Of a stretch of DNA of 64,000 bases, positions 19,542 through 27,692 are shown piece after piece. Each line of letters begins with the position of its first letter. Position 1 is the stretch's first letter. The DNA is taken from positions 62,174 to 126,173 of the forward strand of contig NZ_CABJCG010000018.1 in the NCBI RefSeq assembly GCF_902364025.1, read 5' to 3'. The notes below the pieces were generated by a model. That model saw only the letters and a program-made list of their open reading frames with translations, ran no database searches and had not been told where the DNA came from. The translations under genes were made by a program, and so were the position numbers. The DNA comes from Enterocloster lavalensis (GTDB taxonomy: Bacteria > Bacillota > Clostridia > Lachnospirales > Lachnospiraceae).

Positions 19542-20324
19542 TCAATACACCGCCTGCTCCCGCACCATCAGCGTGGGGTATCCCATGTTTCGCAGGATGC
19601 GCTCCATGTTGGCCGCGTTGTCCATGTTGAGGAACGCGCCCACCCGGACCTTATAGTAGCCGTCGTCGTTGACGATGAAGGCGGGAAGGCCCCTGGACTC
19701 CAGCTCCTTTAGCAGCCGGTCCGCCGGAACCCGGTCCCGGTACGCCCCCACCTGCACCTGATAATACTCCGGGCGCGCCATCTGCTGCTGGCGGATTGTC
19801 TCCAGCACGCCGTTTGCTATGGCCTTTGCTATGTTCTCAAAATTGTCGTCAAAGAACCGGTTATCCTCGGGATTGTCGATAAAACCAGCCTCCACCAGCA
19901 CCGCCGGCATCTGCGTCCTGCGCAGCACGATCAGGCCGGGGCGCTCCTTGACCCCCAGGTCCGCGAACCCGGCCTCGGTCAGATTCCGGCTGATGTTCTC
20001 AGCCAGCAGCGCGGGAACGCCCTCGTCCTCGTATACCAGCACCTCCGCCCCGGACGCGCTGCCGGGAATGGGCATGGCGTTGCGGTGGATGGAGATAAAG
20101 TAATCCGCGCCGGACTGATTGCCCATCTGCGCCTTCTCTAAGGGCGTGTCAAACACATCGTTCACCCTGGTGTAGAGCACGTTCACGCCGCTCTGCTCCA
20201 GCAGATTTCCCACTGCCAGCGCCAGGCGCAGCGCGTCGTCCTTCTCCTGCCGTCCCATGTAAACGGCCCCGGGGTTCGCCCCTCCGTGGCCTGCATCTAT
20301 AATAACCGTCTTTCTTTCTGCCAT
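19542..20324 (-). CDS. N-acetylmuramoyl-L-alanine amidase with SPOR domain
   Basis: A 260-aa amidase_3 enzyme, CwlD/LytC type, that cuts the bond between muramic acid and the stem peptide. Zinc and catalytic motifs are VIIDAGHGG, ISIHRNA and the Glu in VLVEAGFIDN. A SPOR-like repeat at about 190-255 (YYQVQVGAYRDRVPADRLL…YYKVRVGAF) binds denuded glycan. No signal peptide is seen. GAAGGAG eight bases before the ATG at 20324 sets the start. Single gene between the sigma-54 cluster and the lrp-like gene. Confidence 0.9.
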   Translation of the reverse strand: MAERKTVIIDAGHGGANPGAVYMGRQEKDDALRLALAVGNLLEQSGVNVLYTRVNDVFDTPLEKAQMGNQSGADYFISIHRNAMPIPGSASGAEVLVYEDEGVPALLAENISRNLTEAGFADLGVKERPGLIVLRRTQMPAVLVEAGFIDNPEDNRFFDDNFENIAKAIANGVLETIRQQQMARPEYYQVQVGAYRDRVPADRLLKELESRGLPAFIVNDDGYYKVRVGAFLNMDNAANMERILRNMGYPTLMVREQAVY

Positions 20325-20426
20325 TTCGGTCACTCCTTCACATTTACCTTGGAGAATTAAATATTCTCTCCCTATACCATATGAGAAGAATCGCCGAAAG
20401 TTGCGGTTTAAATGGACTGGAATGCC

Positions 20427-20867
20427 CTAAATTTCATCCACATCCACGCCCCGGGGCCCCACCTGGGTGGAAAATACGATCTGCGTGCTGGTTTTGCCGA
20501 ATTTTTGCAGCTGGCCGATAAAGATATCCAAATCCATAGTGCTCTGGAAGGCCACCTTCATCAGCATGGAGTACTCGCCGGTGACGCAGTTGCACTCCAA
20601 TACATTGGGCACGTCGTTGGCGTAGGCGTAAAATTTCGGTTTGTCCTCCGGCACCACGTCCAGGTTGATAAAGGCCAGAATGTGGTAGCCCAGCTTCATG
20701 GGGTCCACAAACGCGTGGTAGCCCGCGATAATCCCGTCCTTCTCCAGCCGCTCAATTCTGGCGGACACGGCCGGAGAGGACAGAAACGTCTTCTCCGCAA
20801 TGGTCTTTAAGGACATGCGGGCGTTCGCCTGCAGCAGCTTCAGTATCTTGCGGTCAATGTCATCCAT
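20427..20867 (-). CDS. Lrp/AsnC-family transcriptional regulator
   Basis: A 146-aa regulator with an N-terminal winged HTH (DIDRKILKLLQANARMSLKTIAEKTFLSSPAVSARIERLE) and a C-terminal RAM/ACT-like domain for amino-acid binding (about 70-140). It starts at the ATG at 20867, with GGGAGG upstream. Its position directly downstream of dapL on the same strand, after a possible terminator, suggests amino-acid-responsive control of nearby genes, but the target is not shown. Confidence 0.9.
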   Translation of the reverse strand: MDDIDRKILKLLQANARMSLKTIAEKTFLSSPAVSARIERLEKDGIIAGYHAFVDPMKLGYHILAFINLDVVPEDKPKFYAYANDVPNVLECNCVTGEYSMLMKVAFQSTMDLDIFIGQLQKFGKTSTQIVFSTQVGPRGVDVDEI

Positions 20868-20961
20868 CACTCAAATCCTCCCAAACTCCGTTTTCCGTGG
20901 CAGCCTGCCGGGCAGCGGCCCGCAGACAGCGCCTGCGGCTCACTGCGCCCAATAAGCAGAG

Positions 20962-20990
20962 AAGCGCCCGAACCTCTGGTCCGAACGCTT
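20962..20990. terminator. Hairpin between dapL and the lrp-like gene
   Basis: AGCG…CGCT and CGGACC…GGTTCG pair around an AGA loop, downstream of the dapL stop at 21066. The longer T-run is on the plus strand, so its efficiency for dapL is uncertain. Confidence 0.45.
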
Positions 20991-21065
20991 TTGCCCGAAA
21001 AAATCTTATAAAATTTTCTTACTTGGTATCATAAACTGATTTTATTCGCTTGTCAACCTAATTTT

Positions 21066-22304
21066 CTAAGAAAATGATTTGGGTCTCCCCAAAACCTTCC
21101 GCATGCGCTCCATCGCCCGCGCGGTGTTCTCAGCCGTGCCGAAGGCGGTGAGCCGGAAATATCCCTCGCCGCTGGGTCCGAAGCCGCTGCCCGGAGTTCC
21201 CACCACGTTGGCGTTCTCCAGCAGGAAATCAAAAAACTGCCAGCTGGTCATACCCTCCGGCGTTTTCAGCCAGATATAGGGGGAGTTGACGCCGCCGAAC
21301 ACGGTGCAGTCCGCTTCCTTAAGCCCCTGCAGGATCACCCGCGCGTTCTCCATATAGCAGGCCACCTGCGCCTCCACCTGGCGTTTTCCCTCCGCCGAGT
21401 ACACGGCCTCCCCCGCCCGCTGGACAATGTAGGGCGCACCGTTGAATTTGGTGCCGTGGCGTCTGGCCCAAAGCCCGTGCAGCGCCGTACCGCCGCATGT
21501 TAAATCCTTCGGCACCACCGTAAAGCCCAGACGCAGGCCCGTGAAGCCGGCCTTCTTGGAAAAGGACCGGAACTCCACGGCGCAGGTCCTGGCCCCGCTG
21601 ATCTCATAGATGCTGTGGGGCACGTCCTGCTCGGTGATGTAGGCCTCGTAGGCCGCGTCGTAGAGGATCACCGCACCGTTTTCATTGGCGTAATTCACCC
21701 ACACCGCCAGCTGGTCCCTGGTGAGGGCAGTGCCGGTTGGATTGTTGGGCACGCAGAGGTAAATCAGGTCCGGGCGCTCCTTAGGCAGCTCCGGCACAAA
21801 GCCGTTTTCCGCGGTGCAGGGCATGTAGATCACCCGGCTCCATTTCCCGGTGGCCGGATCGTAGGTCCCGGCCCTGCCCGCCATCACGTTGGAGTCCACA
21901 TAGACCGGGTACACCGGGTCGCACACCGCGATGCGGCAGTCCGGCCCGAAAATCTCCTGGATATTGCCACAGTCGCTCTTGGCCCCGTCGGAGACGAAGA
22001 TCTCGTCCGCCTCCACCGCGCAGCCCCAGGCCCTGTAGTCGTTCTCCACAATGGCTTCCCGGAGAAAATCATACCCCAGATCCGGGGCATATCCGCGAAA
22101 GGTACCGGCATCCCCCATCTCGTCCACCGCCCGGTGCAGCGCTTCCACAATGGCCGGGGCAATGGGCTGGGTCACATCCCCGATCCCCAGACGGATGATC
22201 TCGCGCTCCGGGTGGGCCTTCTGGTAAGCCGCCACCTTTTTGGCGATATCGGAAAACAGGTAACTGCCCGGCAGCTTTAAGTAGTTCTCATTGATCGTTA
22301 ACAT
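21066..22304 (-). CDS. dapL: LL-diaminopimelate aminotransferase
   Basis: A 412-aa PLP aminotransferase that converts tetrahydrodipicolinate to LL-diaminopimelate in one step for lysine and peptidoglycan. The N-terminal [20 protein letters not shown] is diagnostic of DapL. Asn-Pro-Thr is seen in [12 protein letters not shown], the PLP lysine in [16 protein letters not shown], and there is a C-terminal [26 protein letters not shown] before the ATG at 22304 sets the start; the frame runs open upstream. dapF lies just upstream, though a leader of about 200 nt separates them. Confidence 0.95.
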   Translation of the reverse strand: MLTINENYLKLPGSYLFSDIAKKVAAYQKAHPEREIIRLGIGDVTQPIAPAIVEALHRAVDEMGDAGTFRGYAPDLGYDFLREAIVENDYRAWGCAVEADEIFVSDGAKSDCGNIQEIFGPDCRIAVCDPVYPVYVDSNVMAGRAGTYDPATGKWSRVIYMPCTAENGFVPELPKERPDLIYLCVPNNPTGTALTRDQLAVWVNYANENGAVILYDAAYEAYITEQDVPHSIYEISGARTCAVEFRSFSKKAGFTGLRLGFTVVPKDLTCGGTALHGLWARRHGTKFNGAPYIVQRAGEAVYSAEGKRQVEAQVACYMENARVILQGLKEADCTVFGGVNSPYIWLKTPEGMTSWQFFDFLLENANVVGTPGSGFGPSGEGYFRLTAFGTAENTARAMERMRKVLGRPKSFS

Positions 22305-22507
22305 TATTTTCTTACCTCCTTGGATATCTTGTGACGCGGCCCGCTGCGCCGGACATGCTGTCCGGACGGTACGCCGCCCCGGCAATGGCCTGCAGACAAC
22401 GCCAGGTCCCCTTACCTCCAATTAAATACTCCCAGGAACCTGCCGCACCCCGTCGTGCCGCTGATCCCTGAGAGTTTGTTTAGACTAATTTCACATGTGG
22501 TATCATA
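22305..22507 (-). promoter_or_regulatory. dapL leader of about 200 nt
   Basis: The spacer between dapF and dapL contains several GC-rich pairings, for example CTCAGG with CCTGGGAG and GCAC with GTGC. It matches no riboswitch class that I can name and shows no convincing terminator. It may be a structured leader or simply a promoter region. Confidence 0.3.
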
Positions 22508-23341
22508 TTATAAATTTTCCGGAATGTCAATATCCCCGCGGAAAACTTCCACCGCAGGTCCGGTCATAAACAGGTGGCCGCTCTCCCGGTCCAGGCGGAT
22601 GCGCAGCTTCCCGCCCCGCAGCTCCACCTCCACCTCGTCCTCCGTGTATCCCATGAGAATGGCAGCCGCAGCGCTGGCCGTGGCCCCGGTGCCGCAGGCC
22701 CAGGTCTCCCCGCTGCCCCGCTCCCATACCCGCATACGGATATGGTTGCGATCCACCAGCTGGATGAACTCGGTGTTCACCCGGTCCGGCTGGAAACGCG
22801 GATGCATTTCAAAGGAAGGACCGATCCGGTCCAGACTCAGATCGTCGATGGAATTCATGAAATACACCGCATGGGGATTGCCCACGCTGATCCCCACAAA
22901 GGAGTAATCCCTTCCGTCCACGTTGATCGGCTCGGGAAGCTCTGAGGTCAGCCTGGCCTCCCCCATGTCCACGGTCAGAAGTCTTGCGGTAAACCTGCCG
23001 TTTTCCTCCTCCACCGTAAACTCGATGGTCTTGATTCCGGCCAGAGTCTCCACGGTCAGGCTTCTCCTGTCCCCAGGGACCAGACCGTGGTCATAGGCGT
23101 ACTTACCCACGCAGCGCACGCCGTTGCCGCACATCACGCCCCGGGAACCGTCCATATTGTACATATCCATGCGGCAGTCCGCGGTCCCGGACGGGCCGAT
23201 CAGAATCAGACCGTCGGAGCCGATGCCGAAATGCCGGTCGCTGACAAACCGCGCCACAGCGGCCGGGTCTGCCACCGTCTCCTCAAAACAGTTCACATAA
23301 ACGTAATCGTTGCCGATTCCCTGCATTTTTGTAAATCTCAT
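22508..23341 (-). CDS. dapF: Diaminopimelate epimerase
   Basis: A 277-aa epimerase that interconverts LL- and meso-diaminopimelate. Both catalytic cysteines are present: C71 in NMDGSRGVMCGNGVRC and the second in WACGTGATASA. The start is the ATG at 23341 with GAGGAGAGG upstream. It lies 11 bp downstream of the ANTAR regulator gene and ahead of dapL, giving the last two steps before lysine and cell-wall precursor formation. Confidence 0.95.
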   Translation of the reverse strand: MRFTKMQGIGNDYVYVNCFEETVADPAAVARFVSDRHFGIGSDGLILIGPSGTADCRMDMYNMDGSRGVMCGNGVRCVGKYAYDHGLVPGDRRSLTVETLAGIKTIEFTVEEENGRFTARLLTVDMGEARLTSELPEPINVDGRDYSFVGISVGNPHAVYFMNSIDDLSLDRIGPSFEMHPRFQPDRVNTEFIQLVDRNHIRMRVWERGSGETWACGTGATASAAAAILMGYTEDEVEVELRGGKLRIRLDRESGHLFMTGPAVEVFRGDIDIPENL

Positions 23342-23351
23342 ATCCCTCTCC

Positions 23352-23900
23352 TCACACATGTATCAGGCTGATCACCATCTGCGCCGTCTCCACCAGGTTG
23401 GTGCCGCTGTCCATACTGCACTTCTGGATGTAGCGGTGGGCCTCGGACTCCGTCATATTGTTGCGCTCCATCAAAAGCTCCTTGGCTCTCATGATCAGGT
23501 TCTGTTCCTCCATATTGCGCTCCTTGGGGCGCAGCCGCTGTTTCCTTCGGATGCGGGCCTGGGACTGCACCATCATTTCCAGAGTGTCCACCAGGTCGTG
23601 CACCTTAAGAGGCATCGGCAGACAGATCATGCCCTTCATGTTCTGCCCGCTCCACCGGCTGGGGGAGGCGATCAGAAGCATATCGACAGCGGCGGGAAGA
23701 CACTGGCGCAGTTCATCGTACATCATATCCTCAAACCGGTATCCGCTGACCACAATCCCGCTGTTCACGCTCTCGGCGGCCGTGATGGCCTGCGCCCCTG
23801 AGGCACAGACCGCAACCACCTGAAATCCGCTGCGCATCAGGATGCCCTTTATATTTTTCCCATCCTCCGGCTTGGAGAACGCCACGATTATATTTGTCAC
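23352..23900 (-). CDS. ANTAR-domain RNA-binding response regulator
   Basis: A 182-aa protein with a receiver-like N-terminal domain (about 1-115) that lacks a clear phospho-Asp motif. A coiled linker and a C-terminal ANTAR domain follow (ERNMEEQNLIMRAKELLMER…MTESEAHRYIQKCSMD). ANTAR domains bind paired hairpins in nascent RNA to prevent termination. GTG at 23900 with GGGAGG upstream is the best start. It sits downstream of glnA, a known clostridial arrangement tied to nitrogen control. Confidence 0.87.
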   Translation of the reverse strand: MTNIIVAFSKPEDGKNIKGILMRSGFQVVAVCASGAQAITAAESVNSGIVVSGYRFEDMMYDELRQCLPAAVDMLLIASPSRWSGQNMKGMICLPMPLKVHDLVDTLEMMVQSQARIRRKQRLRPKERNMEEQNLIMRAKELLMERNNMTESEAHRYIQKCSMDSGTNLVETAQMVISLIHV

Positions 23901-23974
23901 ATGCCTCACCTCCCGGTCAGCCGGCCCTTTTGCTCCGGGGTCTCTCCCCCGGAGCCCGCGTCAGAACACAGGCG

Positions 23975-25312
23975 TCAATATTTGTATAAATATTCGCTCA
24001 CTTCCCAGTCCGTCACCTGCGCCCGGAACTCGCGCCATTCCTTCTTTTTGGCTTCCAGATATTTGATGAAGATGTGTTCGCCCAGCACATCCCGCATAAA
24101 GCCGTCGTGCTCAAAGGCCTCGATGGCGTCGCCCAGCGTCTCGGGAATCCGCTCCACACCGCGCTTTTCCAGGCATTCCGGGGCCATGATGAACATGTTG
24201 CCCTGCACGCACTCCGGCAGCTTCATCTGCTTCTCGATGCCGTCCAGACCGGCCCGGAGGCAGGCGGCCAGCGCCAGGTAGGGGTTCATGGCGGAGTCCG
24301 GGCAGCGCAGCTCGATCCGGGTTCCGGCCCCCTTGGAGGAGGGGATGCGGATCAAGGAGCTGCGGTTGGAAGTCGCGGACCATGCGATGTAGATGGGCGC
24401 GTCATAGCCCGGGATCAACCGCTTGTAGGAGTTTACCAGCGGGTTGGTCAGAATCGTCATGGCTTTCATGTGATGCAGGATTCCGGCCATAAAATAGTAA
24501 GCGGTGGAGCTGAGGCCCAGGGAATCGCTCTCATCCACAAAGGCGTTGCGCCCGGTGGCGTCCTCCAGGGACATGTTGATGTGCATACCGGAGCCGTTGA
24601 CGCCCTCCTTGGGCTTGGGCATAAAGGTGGCGTGAAGGCCGTGGCGCTTGGCAATGGTCTTGGCCGCCATCTTGAAGGTCATGATATTGTCCGCCGAGCG
24701 CAGCACGTTCTCGTACTGGAAATCGATCTCGTGCTGGGCCGGGGCGATCTCATGGTGGGAGGCTTCCACCTCGAATCCCATGTCCTCCAGATTCAGCACA
24801 ATGTCCCGGCGCACGTTCTCCGCCAGGTCGATGGGCGCCACGTCGAAATACCCGGCCGTCTCGTGGGTCTGGGTGGTGGGACGGCCCTCCTCGTCGGTGT
24901 GGAACAGGAAAAACTCGCACTCCGGTCCAACGTTGAACACGTACCCCATCTCCTTCGCCCGCTCCATGGCGCGCTTCAGCACATAGCGCGGGTCCCCGAT
25001 AAAGGGCTTCTGATCCACGCCGTACACGTCGCAGATCAAGCGCGCCACCTTGCCCTGCTGCGGCCGCCAGGGGAATATCTCAAAGGTGTCCAGGTCGGGA
25101 TACAGGTACATGTCGGACTCGTCGATCCGCACAAAGCCCTCGATGGCGGAGCCGTCGAACATGCAGCGGTTGTCCAGCGCTTTCTGAAGCTGGCTGGACG
25201 TGATAGCCACATTTTTCAGCATTCCGAAGATATCCGTAAACTGCAGACGGATGAATTCCACATCCTCCTCCTCCGCAAGGCGGATTATATCTTCCTTACT
25301 GTATTTGCTCAT
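23975..25312 (-). CDS. glnA: Glutamine synthetase, type I
   Basis: A 445-aa enzyme joining glutamate and ammonia with ATP. Visible are FTDIFGMLKNV, the metal-binding VGPECEFFLF, the NGSGMHIN ATP/substrate loop, NPLVNSYKRLIPGYDAP and SNRSSLIRIPS. The length is that of Firmicutes GS-I. The ATG at 25312 follows AAAGGGAG. The ANTAR regulator begins about 75 bp downstream on the same strand, so nitrogen-responsive RNA control is plausible. Confidence 0.96.
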   Translation of the reverse strand: MSKYSKEDIIRLAEEEDVEFIRLQFTDIFGMLKNVAITSSQLQKALDNRCMFDGSAIEGFVRIDESDMYLYPDLDTFEIFPWRPQQGKVARLICDVYGVDQKPFIGDPRYVLKRAMERAKEMGYVFNVGPECEFFLFHTDEEGRPTTQTHETAGYFDVAPIDLAENVRRDIVLNLEDMGFEVEASHHEIAPAQHEIDFQYENVLRSADNIMTFKMAAKTIAKRHGLHATFMPKPKEGVNGSGMHINMSLEDATGRNAFVDESDSLGLSSTAYYFMAGILHHMKAMTILTNPLVNSYKRLIPGYDAPIYIAWSATSNRSSLIRIPSSKGAGTRIELRCPDSAMNPYLALAACLRAGLDGIEKQMKLPECVQGNMFIMAPECLEKRGVERIPETLGDAIEAFEHDGFMRDVLGEHIFIKYLEAKKKEWREFRAQVTDWEVSEYLYKY

Positions 25313-25493
25313 TGTTTTCTCCCTTTCTCGTCTGAAACAAGTGAAACGAGACCACCATGCAGCCGTCAACACGGGCCGGTTATTCCGGCAGTTCGCTCCT
25401 TTGCAATGATGATCTCGTTTTATTCTTTTTCTAAAGAATACCAGCAGTTATTTTATTTGTCAATGCGTTTTCCTGCGTTATTCCTGCACTTTT

Positions 25494-26354
25494 TTACGTG
25501 AATGAGCGAAGCTGTTCCACAAACGTACTTCCCAGCTTCATGGTCCCCACAAATCCCACGTCCCCGGTGAGCAGCACCGTGCCGTCCTCTTCGATCTCCA
25601 GCTCCATGGTTCCGCCGGGCATCTGCACCAGCATCTTGGGATCCGTCAGCCCCAGCCGGTAAGCTGCGGCCGCGGCCGCACAGCAGCCGCTACCGGACGC
25701 CAGGGTGTAACCCGCGCCCCGCTCATAGACCTCGGTCTGGATGTGGGTGCGGTCCAGCACCTTCATGATCTGGGTATTGATCTTTTCCGGAAACTGCCTG
25801 GCGCTCTCGGAATAACGTCCGATGCGGCAGACCAGATCTTTTGAGATCTCGTCCATCAGGATCACGCAGTGGGGATTGCCGATGGACAGGCAGGTGACCG
25901 GATAGGGGATGCGCCCGAACACCATGGTCTCGTTGATGATCTCCCGCCTGGGCCCCTCCACCGGCACGTCGTCGCTCCAGAAGGACACCTTCCCCATTGA
26001 CGCCTTCAGCCGCGTGCCCTCCTCGTTCAGATAGTGGATGGAAACCTGGCCGCCCGCGGTGTGGATGTGGAAATCCTTTTTCTGCACATACCCCGCGTCC
26101 TTTAAATACTTAGCGAAAATGCGGACCCCGTTTCCGCTCTTCTCAGCGATGCTTCCGTCCGGATTCCAGACCACCATGGAGATCCGGTCGTTCTCCAGGA
26201 CCGGTCCCTCCAGCACCCCGTCCGCGCCCACGCCGAAATTCCGGTTGCACAAAAGCGCAACATTGTGCGGATTCAGCTCCAGCTTATTTTTATTGGGATC
26301 AAACACAAGATAATCATTTCCTAAACCGTGATATTTTTCTACAACCGCTTTCAT
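25494..26354 (-). CDS. DapF-like epimerase paralog with both catalytic Cys replaced by Ser
   Basis: A 286-aa DapF-fold protein (KYHGLGNDYLVFD…FGVGADGVLEGP). The two acid/base cysteines of DapF are absent: the first site reads SIAEKSGNGVRIF (S73) and the second TLASGSGCCAAAA (S220, with Cys two positions on at 224-225). With an intact dapF 2 kb away, this paralog probably has another substrate or is a slow or non-racemising member. Proteins with a KSGNG site occur in other Firmicutes and are usually labelled DapF. Separate transcription unit upstream of glnA. Confidence 0.85.
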   Translation of the reverse strand: MKAVVEKYHGLGNDYLVFDPNKNKLELNPHNVALLCNRNFGVGADGVLEGPVLENDRISMVVWNPDGSIAEKSGNGVRIFAKYLKDAGYVQKKDFHIHTAGGQVSIHYLNEEGTRLKASMGKVSFWSDDVPVEGPRREIINETMVFGRIPYPVTCLSIGNPHCVILMDEISKDLVCRIGRYSESARQFPEKINTQIMKVLDRTHIQTEVYERGAGYTLASGSGCCAAAAAAYRLGLTDPKMLVQMPGGTMELEIEEDGTVLLTGDVGFVGTMKLGSTFVEQLRSFT

Positions 26355-26448
26355 GTACGTTACCTCCGACCGCTGATGAACTGTGACCTATTTCTTCCAT
26401 TATAACCGGCAGTATTTTAAAAATATATAAGGATTATGCGGAAAAATA

Positions 26449-26478
26449 TTGCAAATCCTGCTCTATACCTCGTATAAT
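26449..26478 (+). promoter_or_regulatory. Promoter of the AraC-family gene
   Basis: TTGCAA (26449-26454), 18-bp spacer, TATAAT (26473-26478), about 78 bp upstream of the ATG. Confidence 0.65.
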
Positions 26479-26555
26479 GTAAGAAAAAGCCGTGCGGTCA
26501 GCCCAGGACAGGCCGCACCACGGCGGACATTCACACAGTGAGGAGGTGGCGGGAT

Positions 26556-27437
26556 ATGGAATATGGAACATACATTGAGAACAGCTCTGCCGCCCCGCGC
26601 CAGGGCTATTTATCCGGGGACTACCGGCTGTTCCATTTGACGGACAACGGTCCCAGGGATTTCGATCCCCACTACCACGACTTCTGCAAGATTCTGATCC
26701 TCATCTCCGGCTCGGTGGACTACATCGTGGAGGGCCGGACCTATGAGCCGGAGCCTGGGGACCTGGTGCTGGTGAACCGCGGGGAGATCCATTGCCCTCA
26801 CGTGAAGGACGGGCAGCCCTACGAGCGGGTGATCCTCTACCTCTCCCCCGCGTTTCTCCAGGAGTATTCCCTGTCCGATCCCCTGGACCAATGCTTTCGC
26901 ACTGCCCAGTACCGGCATTCCAGCGTGATCCGGCCCGGCGGGGAGGACCGTGCCGCCCTTCTGTCCCTGCTGCAAACCCTGGAGCGCGCCCTGGACCGGC
27001 CGGGAGAGTTCGCAGGCCCTCTCTACGCCCGCGTCCTCCTGCTGGAATTTCTCATTTTTCTGAACCGGACCGCCCTGGACACCCAGACCGCATACGTGCA
27101 CACCGGCGCCATGGATTACCGGGTTTCCGGTCTGATCTCCTACATCAACGGCCATCTGGGCGAGGAATTGTCCATCGGCCTGCTGGCGGAGGAGTGCTGT
27201 TTAAGCCCCTACCACATGATGCGCCTGTTCCGCCAGGAAACCGGCTGCACCATCGGCAATTATATCAACCAGAAGCGCCTGGCCTTGGCCAGGGAGCTGA
27301 TCCTCTCCGGGCGGGAAAATGCCACCTCCGCCTGCTTTGCGGCCGGTTTTTCCAATTACTCCACCTTTCTGCGGGCGTACAAGCGGCAATTCGGCTCAAC
27401 GCCCCGCAAGTCCCGCCCGGGTGGAAGCCCGCCTTGA
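26556..27437 (+). CDS. AraC-family transcriptional regulator
   Basis: A 293-aa regulator with an N-terminal cupin sensor domain (HYHDFCKILILISGSVDYIVEGRTY…GDLVLVNRGEIHCP) and two C-terminal AraC HTH motifs (ELSIGLLAEECCLSPYHMMRLF and ATSACFAAGFSNYSTFLRAYKRQFG). The start is the ATG at 26556, nine bases after GAGGAGG. The following tandem-repeat region and solute-binding lipoprotein gene, co-oriented, are plausible targets; the ligand is unknown. Confidence 0.92.
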   Translation: MEYGTYIENSSAAPRQGYLSGDYRLFHLTDNGPRDFDPHYHDFCKILILISGSVDYIVEGRTYEPEPGDLVLVNRGEIHCPHVKDGQPYERVILYLSPAFLQEYSLSDPLDQCFRTAQYRHSSVIRPGGEDRAALLSLLQTLERALDRPGEFAGPLYARVLLLEFLIFLNRTALDTQTAYVHTGAMDYRVSGLISYINGHLGEELSIGLLAEECCLSPYHMMRLFRQETGCTIGNYINQKRLALARELILSGRENATSACFAAGFSNYSTFLRAYKRQFGSTPRKSRPGGSPP

Positions 27438-27482
27438 GAACCGGACGAACCGCGGGGGGCCGCAGCCAGGCGCATCTTGTAC

Positions 27483-27510
27483 TTGAGATGTCCGTTATTT
27501 CTGCTATAAT
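27483..27510 (+). promoter_or_regulatory. Promoter at the head of the tandem repeats
   Basis: TTGAGA (27483-27488), 16-bp spacer, TATAAT (27505-27510). The -10 is the first six bases of repeat unit 1. Confidence 0.55.
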
Positions 27511-27608
27511 CAAGGAAACATATCTCTTGTCATCAGCCTGGCGGCTGGTGACATAGTATAATCAAGGAAACGTATCCCTTATCATCAGCCTGGCGGCTGG
27601 TGACAAAG
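27505..27608 (+). repeat. Two tandem 52-bp repeats, each TATAAT plus hairpin
   Basis: Units 27505-27556 and 27557-27608 differ at only four of 52 positions; a third partial copy starts with TATAAT at 27609. Each unit begins TATAATCAAGGAAAC and ends with GTCATCAGCC-TGGC-GGCTGGTGAC (unit 1), a 10-bp stem with one G-T pair. They lie between the AraC gene and the lipoprotein start. Confidence 0.9.
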
Positions 27609-27692
27609 TATAATTCAATATGGAAGTACAGGAAACGAATGAACGCACAGGCACCTTGCGCACCTGCGCACGAGATAAAAGGAGAATCCAAA

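Noticed and set aside
24074..25501. 475-codon plus-strand open frame
   Set aside because: Antisense shadow of glnA with biased composition and no start signals.
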